The translations under genes were made by a program, and so were the position numbers. The notes beneath the pieces are model-generated. The model saw only the letters and a program-made list of their open reading frames with translations. It did no database searches and was not told the DNA's origin. From Allodiplogaster sudhausi (taxonomy: Eukaryota > Nematoda > Chromadorea > Rhabditida > Diplogasteridae): 64,000 nucleotides of DNA. This document shows positions 44,826 to 64,000 of this stretch, one piece after another (within the stretch, counting starts at the first letter, position 1; each line of letters starts with the position of its first letter). Where the stretch lies: the NCBI GenBank assembly GCA_945643635.1, contig CALZFC010000252.1, positions 3,579,501-3,643,500 on the forward strand, given 5' to 3'.

Positions 44826-44836
44826 TCTCACACTCT
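44777..44836. repeat. CT microsatellite
   Basis: (CT)n with TTCT interruptions. Confidence 0.9.
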
Positions 44837-46185
44837 CTCGTCGGTGTCCTCTTTCACTCCAAGACTGCCTTATTCTTCCTTCTCCAAATGCACAAAAAAC
44901 ACCATGCGAGAACGTGGCGACGATCGAAGTTTTGCACGCTGAATACGCAACTCTTCTCTGCCAATTTAGTTATATGACTCTGATACTCTCTTTTTCCTCC
45001 ACCTCTATCTTTCTATTTGTTTCTTTCTCTGTTTTCTCGTTCTCCCTCTCTCTTTCTTTCTCTCGCAACATTCTAAAAGCTCAGTGCCTGTCATCGATCT
45101 GCCATCTTCATAACAGCCTCTGCCACAGTCACTGGAGAAGCCACGTGGTTCTGCCATGAAGCAGGTGTGGAAATGTTGTTGTGTTTTGATGATGATCCGA
45201 TTAGATTACAGTTAATCAACGTTTTATTGGTTTTCTTTTTATTTTTATTTAATTCCGTGGCATGTTTTCGACTCTCCTTCCCAACTTATCCTTTCACATC
45301 CGTAGTATCGGTCAACAGTGTTGACTTTTGCTGCATTGTAGTCACGCAAATCATCCCACAATCTGCATGAGGAAATATGGACTTTTGGACCCGGTAAATG
45401 CGACATTTCACACCTCTCCCAGGATGTAACAAAAAAGAAGCAAGCGGAAGGATAATACTCAGTCTGGTGACACTGCAGCTTTTCAGTCTCCTCTTATGCG
45501 TTGACGCATGTTTATTCCCTCCTTCTCGAATATCCGCGTATAAGCATGAATACACACACCGCGTTTTCTTTAATCATACCATAGACATTCGAATGTTATA
45601 GAAATAATAAGACTTCTTTACTCATTGACTAGAGCTAAAGAAAAACATTTCTCCTTCTCTTCCTGTCTACCCCTCTCTCGCTCTCACACACCCTCTCTCC
45701 CTCTCTCTTTCTCTCTCTCACTCGCACTCTCTTTCTTCAAGTCTGCCTTATTCCGCGAATTCCATATTCATTCTCGCAGTCATGCATAACAACTTCAGTG
45801 TTTACTGATGAGAGTCTCAAATTTTCGTTTAACATATACATATTTCGGTTTTGAATACGGAAGCTTTTGGCGTCGAGAGTCCAAAATGAACACGTAGCGA
45901 GCAGGCTGATGTTTCACATTCTAGACTTTACGTAAGAGATCTCATTATGTCTTAAAGGTCTCCTCGCTGTTCTTATATCCAGCATATATTTTTTCGGTTT
46001 TTCACCTGTTTCCATCTGTCTTTACCTTATTATTTCAAGCAATCTTTCCGAACTTCAGCTTTCTTACCGCTCATAATTCGTGTATTTCATTGTCCGCAAA
46101 CTATGTAGATGTGTGTGATATAAAACGTTGATAAGCAAATTCAGAAGAGTCTCTGGTTAGGATTGTCTGATCTCTTCGCTTTGCA

Positions 46186-49100
46186 ATGATGGAGCCAGCA
46201 TTGCGAGTAGCTCAAGGAGGGAGTGGAGATGCAGGGAGAGGAATGGTTATTGAGGAGATGGGAGGAGAAGGAGCAGAAGGAGGTAACGCACTGCTGCCCT
46301 CGCCACTCCGCATCGAACGGCCCAAACCCGTCAACGTCCCTGCTGATTTCATGCGACTCATTCCTAAACGGTCTCTAGCAATGAGATGACGAAAAGAGAA
46401 AATGAAGAAAGTTTGAGACTTTAGTGAGCAAAGAAATATGTTTAAGGATAAAGATATCATTTATTATCAGGGAGCTTATGCCGTTGGCGAGCAACGAGTC
46501 TTCGTTTTCTCGCTGCGATGAAAACTCGCTAACCGACGGATCACAATCGGTTAGCACAAATCTGCCTCCCTTTTCTAGTTTGAAACCAAAACTCCTTGAT
46601 ATTGTTAATATTATTTATTTTATTTTCAACATTCATTATAAAAAGACTGCGCAAGCTGCTTCAGTCGCCTTCTCCCTCCTCTAGTCGTCCGAGTTCCTTC
46701 TCCTCGGTCTCTCCATGCCCGTCCTCTTCCTCGTCCACCTCGTCGTGTTCCTCTGTCCCCTCGGGAGCAGTCTCCTCTTCCTCTCCTCCCCGCCGTCCTC
46801 CTCCTCAGATTGGCTGCCCCGATCCCTGCGCCGTCTGCGGTGACCAGTCCACCGGCTACCACTATGATGTCAGTATCATTCCCACTTTTACATTCCTTAT
46901 TGAGCCTCGTTATTAATTGAGGAGGTCAATTCTTCATAGCAACTGGGGCACCTTTTCTGCTTAAATTTGAGTGCGTTATGTACATACATACATATAAATA
47001 GCATATTTGTTAGATGCGAAATGAAAATACTGTTTTAAATTCTCTGACTGCAGGTTCCTTCATGCAATGGCTGCAAGACCTTCTTCCGCCGCACCCTCGT
47101 CGCCCAGCGGAGCTTCGTCTGCAAGAAAGACGGAAATTGCTTCTCAGTCCTCACCAAGGGTAAGCCGGATTAGCCATGCTACTTCAAACCATTGCAGCAT
47201 TACAATCTTTTGCTCTTTCGCGCTTTTGTTTCCATTTACTTAATTCCCGCAAAGCTATCTTGTTTATAAATAACAAAGTGATGCTAGATTGTGTAGTGCG
47301 CGAGCATTGATTGATTGCATGAAGTGTCTTTCCAAGAGTTCAGAGTGATCTTGTGTCCGTTGCTTATCAAGCACGCGTGACCCGCAGAAGACCCGCTTTG
47401 GTCGACTGAGTCGGGAGGGGAGGGGAGGGGTGATGTGAGTGCCCCCTTCCCTCTTCTCTCTAAGTGCGTCAGCAGCCTAATCTCGCTGCCATTAATTACT
47501 CGCTCCCCAGCAGAGGCTATCAGAGCGCGAGCACTAGAATTGCGTTATTTCGTTCCCGATCATTCGGGTGTGGAAAGTGAGGGTGGAAGAAAGCAGAAGC
47601 TTGTAGAGTGGCGCCAAAGTACCACACCAAAAATTGACCGAACGCTACGTCATACTATTCACTAGTCGAAATTTGATATGGGCATGTTCGCTTGATAAGG
47701 GGTTGTAAAGAATAGTGAGTTGCGAATTGACTTCTGGACCTCTCTACGTAGACACACGTAAACGTACTATTTGCATTTAAGTGTCAACATTGCTTAAAGT
47801 ATTTGGGCAATACAGGAAAAATGCACTTGTTGTTTTGAGAGAAGCGATGCGTCTGCCGTGCTTGTCGCTTCGAGAAATGCGTGGAAGTCGGCATGAATCC
47901 ACTCGGTTTGTTTACTTATCAAATCTAATCAGTCTCCAGTTTGTAATGATTAAGTTCCATTCTTTGTGGATGAAGTGTCTTGTGTGCTTGCTGGTTGAAG
48001 CAGAGAATGTTCAGCGATCGTCTCTTCGGACGATCTCTCCTCGAACAGCGTTATGCGTTCTGTGCTCGCGAGAAGGAAGAGACCATCCAATTGCAGCGAG
48101 TCTGTAGCCTCCTCTCCAAGTGACATCAAACCAGACTTGGCTGTTAGTAGAAGAACGAGCAGACTGGGAGGGAGTTCACGTAAACACTTAAAAACCTCAC
48201 TCAGCAAAAATGAAATATTAGGCACAATTGTATACATATTCATACTACACATCTGAATAGGTGACTACTGCTGATGATTCTACTTGTCTGTATTCTTGTC
48301 TATGAAGGTTGCTCCTCGTATTAGTCATCATTGCCATAGAATCTTACAAGAAGATTATCTCATGTCTTAGCAATCAAGCGATCTTTTCTTGCGAAAACAA
48401 AACTTGATAGTGAAAAGACATCATGGTTAGATCATAGATATGAATTTCTAAATATTTCTAAATTTAGTTTTAAAAATGATCATTTCTGTAAACATGATGA
48501 AACGGGACTGTGAAGGTGAGCGAAAGAAGAAAAGAGAGCTGTTCTTGCAGGTTGTCCGCCGTCTGGTCAGTCCGGAGGATTCGGTCGATCGCCTCATCGA
48601 TGGTCTTCTCTATTTGGAGTTGAAACATGACGCCATTCGCAAGTCGACCTTCAGTCCTCGCACCTCAATGGGCATTCAACTACGCGATCTCATTGAAGTG
48701 CCCTCCGCTCTCGGCAAACCGCAAGAGGTTCTTTTCTTCTGCAACAGAAATGAAGAAACAACTTATTCATTCACTAATCTTTGATCTCATTCCTTCATTC
48801 ATTCTTCAACCAAGTAATATCGCTCAATTTGAGGAAATGCCGAACTGGCCAGTGAAGGGTGACATCTTCGTCGCGATCCCACTATCTGTAAGTATTCCAG
48901 AATTGCAAAATGAAGGCCACCATCAAGGGAGATGGAAACTCAATCACTATGATTTTACTTTTTTTATAAGATAACAAATGAAAAAGCTAAATTAAGTTTG
49001 AGTTAGCAGCTTCTTTGGATTGGTGGTGAGAGAGGCGCGTGCTCAGGTGCGTGTTCTCATCATAAAAGAATAAAGATACTAAGATCTCAGCCTTTATCCG

Positions 49101-50318
49101 TGAAGATCCGCGTCCGAGATCGGATTCCTCTTCCGACTCCCGAGATGGTCGAGCAGCTCCCCCCCCACATCAAGCAATGGTTCTTCGCTGATCTCGTCTA
49201 CTCCATCGAGTACGTCAAGACATTCCACTTCTTCTGCCAACTCGATAAGGAAGACAAGGTTTGACTGGACAATGAATTATTATTATTTTTCTTTAGAAGA
49301 AAACATACTAAAAATGTATCTGGGAACTTCAAAGTTAACAAAAATGAATGTGCGTTTTCAGCAAGCCGTGCTGAAGAATTCGGCACTTCAGTGCGCTAAC
49401 GTGACTGCTTCTTACTTCTCTTATGAACACAATTCAGAGAGAATCATCTACCCAGATGGCCGCATCAAGATGGAAGTGTCAGTTTTCCTTCTTTTCTATC
49501 ATTTCAATTTTGATTGAGATCTTTGAATTCGACCAGAAATATAAACCAATTTCGCTGCTCTTTTTCAGAACGGATGAAGAGCAAACATCGAACATCGTGC
49601 CAAGTTTGATTCGGCTGAATCTCGACAGGAAAGAGTACGTCTTGCTGAAGGCGGTCGTTCTCTGCAATCCGAGTTTGTCATCTTTATTTTATGAGACCTT
49701 GAAAATGGTTATATTTTGTTTCCCGAAAGAAATAAGATGGTTTTCTTCATTAAAAACATTGTTGTGCAGGCTGGGAGAATCTGAGTGAGCGGGCGCGTTC
49801 CCTCATCACCCCCGAGAGGGAGAAGTACGCCCAGTCACTGCTTGCTTATCTCCTCACTCATCGCGGGCCAGCCAATGGTCCCGCCGTCTTCTCTGCTATG
49901 ATGGCCATTGTGGATACGCTCTCCCATCAGGTTATTCTATCGTATATTACTAGATAATGCTTTGATGTTATAAAACTTGAGCTTTGGTCATTTCGCCATC
50001 TTAAGGAAGTCTTTGTTCCATCTTCTTATCTTTTGGTTTCTTATTGATCTTTGTGAGAGTGTTTGCGAAGAAGTGCTTGGCGAACAGTTTCACTATACAC
50101 ATTATCTAGTTCCTTCATCTCAGAGAACTTTGAGATTTTTTTTTAAATTAGATTTTCTGGTTATTGTAAGATGAACACAAATACTTTTTGCGATTTGACA
50201 GATATTTTTATTTTAAAGGATTTTTTAGGCGAAACGATCGAAGGATTTCCACACGCTGATGTGTGCTTTGCAGTTGCGGCAAAAACCGACCCTGCTTATT
50301 GACGAAATTTTTTCTTAG
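46186..50318 (+). CDS. Nuclear hormone receptor
   Basis: Exon 1 starts at 46186; others lie near 46471-46551, 46674-46868, 47053-47160, 47843-47904, 48010-48180, 48470-48726, 48832-48889, 49094-49258, 49361-49477, 49571-49669, 49771-49930 and 50229-50318. The N-terminus is Ser/Pro-rich. The DNA-binding domain has C-A-V-C-G-D-Q-S-T-G-Y-H-Y and the P-box C-N-G-C-K-T-F-F-R-R. The second zinc finger ends C-R-A-C-R-F-E-K-C-V-E-V-G-M-N. A Ser-rich hinge and a ligand-binding domain follow (W-F-F-A-D-L-V-Y-S-I-E-Y; A-V-L-K-N-S-A-L-Q), ending with an AF2-like L-L-I-D-E-I-F. It should act as a nuclear transcription factor of the expanded nematode HNF4-derived type. As spliced, the second finger has 11 rather than 9 residues between its second and third cysteines, so one junction near 47840 may be misplaced. 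The hinge joins are approximate. Confidence 0.85.
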
Positions 50319-50500
50319 TCCTTTCTTTATTATCATATGATAATCTCGTTGAGTGTACAAATTGTAAAATACTTGGAAAAGTTCTTAGTTATTCTCCAGC
50401 TGTAGTACAAAACAAAGTGACTAATTTAAAGCTTAGGACAACAGTGTGTAATTGTGTTTTATGCATATTTCTTTACTGGACGAGTTGTGTCCTCACTCAG

Positions 50501-50596
50501 AAGCTGTCTGATATGTGTTCCCGTTTCTATCTCAACCGTTTCTTCCATGGGCCGGATATTGGCAAGGCAGTGTTCCCTTCCGTGCTGCATTTTTAA
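50501..50596 (+). other. Possible alternative last exon of the nuclear receptor
   Basis: After a CTCACTCAG acceptor, 31 codons (K-L-S-D-M-C-S-R-F-Y-L-N-R-F-F-H, ending V-L-H-F) run to TAA in phase 0, the same phase in which the receptor exon ending at 49930 stops. It could replace the AF2-bearing exon 50229-50318. It could also belong to another gene; the opposite strand is open too. Confidence 0.35.
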
Positions 50597-51586
50597 TGCC
50601 GCGCCGGATCTCATTCTGATCTCCTCGACAGCTGTCCAACTTCGCGTCTCGTCATTCTTTCTCATATTCTCCTAGATTTCTGTGATTCAACACAAACATA
50701 CTAACGGTGTTTTAAATTAATTCTCGTGCGTTCATATTTTCAATTGAAAGATCTCCCAATGTCTGCTCTGTGCATAAAATGACGATATTTCATTCAATAA
50801 GCTATGAGATCGATAAATGTCTGAATATATTGATGTGTGGGATACATCTGACGTTTTTAAAATGACATGTATGTAAGTCTGATGACTGCTCGTGCGGTTG
50901 CAGTGAATGTGACCCTTGTGCTCGAAACATCTCTTCAGTTAGATCGCTTGCACATTTGTGCGTACACTTCACAAAAGAGTCTATTTTACCTCTCCGTGAG
51001 GTGCATTTGCACTTGGAATGCAAACATGTCTGTTCATGTCAGCATACATATGTACATACATACTTATGTACATACACCATAAGCGTGTAAGCGGGAGTCT
51101 ATCATCTGAAGTTAGGGTTAGTCAGGTAATTTCGAAATGAAATTAACGTTGACATTTAAGATTTAAAAAGTTGAAATTCTGGCATGTAGCAGATACACAA
51201 ACTTCCTTCTTTGGATGAGAATCAATCGTTACTGAGGAGGGCCCAAGACATTATGAGATAAGGAGAAGCTAAGAAAAACCGACAGAGAGGGAGGCACAGG
51301 GCGAGAGAGAATGATGTTTATTTGCAACGGTCGAGAGATCTGTCCCTTGTTTTGGAGCCTCAGCTTTCCCTCTTTGCTTACAACAGATATGTAAGTCAGC
51401 AGCACGTTACTGCACAAGGTATGTACATACATATGTATATTATTTATTAAGTTATTAATTCAAATAAGTAACAATCTATCTTCAGAACACAATTCTCATG
51501 GAGTAAAGAACTATTGTAATCTGCCTAATCGCAACTGTAACCAGTAAAAGTGAGATACATGAGGAGTGCAGTAAATGTTGAGAAAG
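50597..51586. other. Convergent intergenic spacer
   Basis: AT-rich spacer between the receptor and the carboxypeptidase gene, with ATAC/TATG islands at 51040-51075 and 51420-51440. No gene. Confidence 0.5.

Positions 51587-64000
<12,414 letters not shown>

Larger units (their letters stand above)
42430..46185. other. Microsatellite-rich spacer upstream of the nuclear receptor
   Basis: CT tracts at about 43580-43700, 44500-44600 and 44777-44836, GA runs near 43240-43300 and 44280-44320, and AT-rich DNA. The many serine/leucine frames are CT-repeat artefacts. May contain untranslated first exons of the receptor. Confidence 0.5.

Noticed and set aside
50459..50665. 68-codon minus-strand frame
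   Set aside because: Charged and plausible at first sight, but the plus strand of the same bases has a better acceptor and a receptor-compatible phase, so the minus frame is probably its shadow.

Overview
The window is nuclear DNA from a nematode. The evidence is a cuticle collagen with the nematode N-terminal domain and a [10 protein letters not shown] tail, a two-domain ShKT secreted protein, a MOLO1-like membrane protein, a divergent nuclear hormone receptor, and compact genes broken by many 45-100 base introns. I cannot name the species. Intergenic and large-intron DNA is crowded with GA/CT microsatellites and short ATAC/TATG islands; most long open frames there are low-complexity artefacts. 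All gene models are read by eye from splice signals, reading phase and recognisable family motifs.

Layout. 0.3-1 kb: remnant of a ribosomal protein S12 gene (minus) missing its middle. 1-5 kb: low-complexity DNA. 5-8.5 kb: a MOLO1/TPM-like type I membrane protein (plus). 9.2-9.9 kb: small secreted ShKT protein (plus). 10.1-12.6 kb: carboxylesterase with a full catalytic triad (minus). 13.1-15.6 kb: a 2.56 kb foldback element with about 900 base inverted arms and an 8 base target duplication. 15.7-17.3 kb: a second giant palindrome with Tc1-type ends. 17.5-20 kb: an 11-exon protein tyrosine phosphatase (plus). 21.1-24.9 kb: two tail-to-tail secreted cysteine-rich paralogues. 25-32 kb: satellite and microsatellite DNA. 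32-35.8 kb: cuticle collagen (plus), whose 2.5 kb second intron carries a transposon-like element. 36.4-36.9 kb: small zinc-ribbon protein (minus). 37.9-40.4 kb: secretory coiled-coil single-pass membrane protein (minus). 41.5-46 kb: mostly microsatellites with two orphan exons. 46.2-50.3 kb: nuclear hormone receptor (plus). 51.6-64 kb: one very large minus-strand gene whose reading phase runs through four serine carboxypeptidase domains (the first cut by the window edge), with dibasic processing sites, a Ser/Thr-rich stalk and a hydrophobic, GPI-signal-like C-terminus.

Most interesting points: the tandem carboxypeptidase looks like a secreted polyprotein with furin-type sites inside and between domains; the foldback element carries a 42 base tandem array open on both strands; and four introns start with GC rather than GT, each confirmed by reading phase or homology. 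No operon can be shown. Several genes share secretory or cuticle-surface character (collagen, ShKT, carboxypeptidase, cysteine-rich proteins), but nothing in the sequence proves that they act together.
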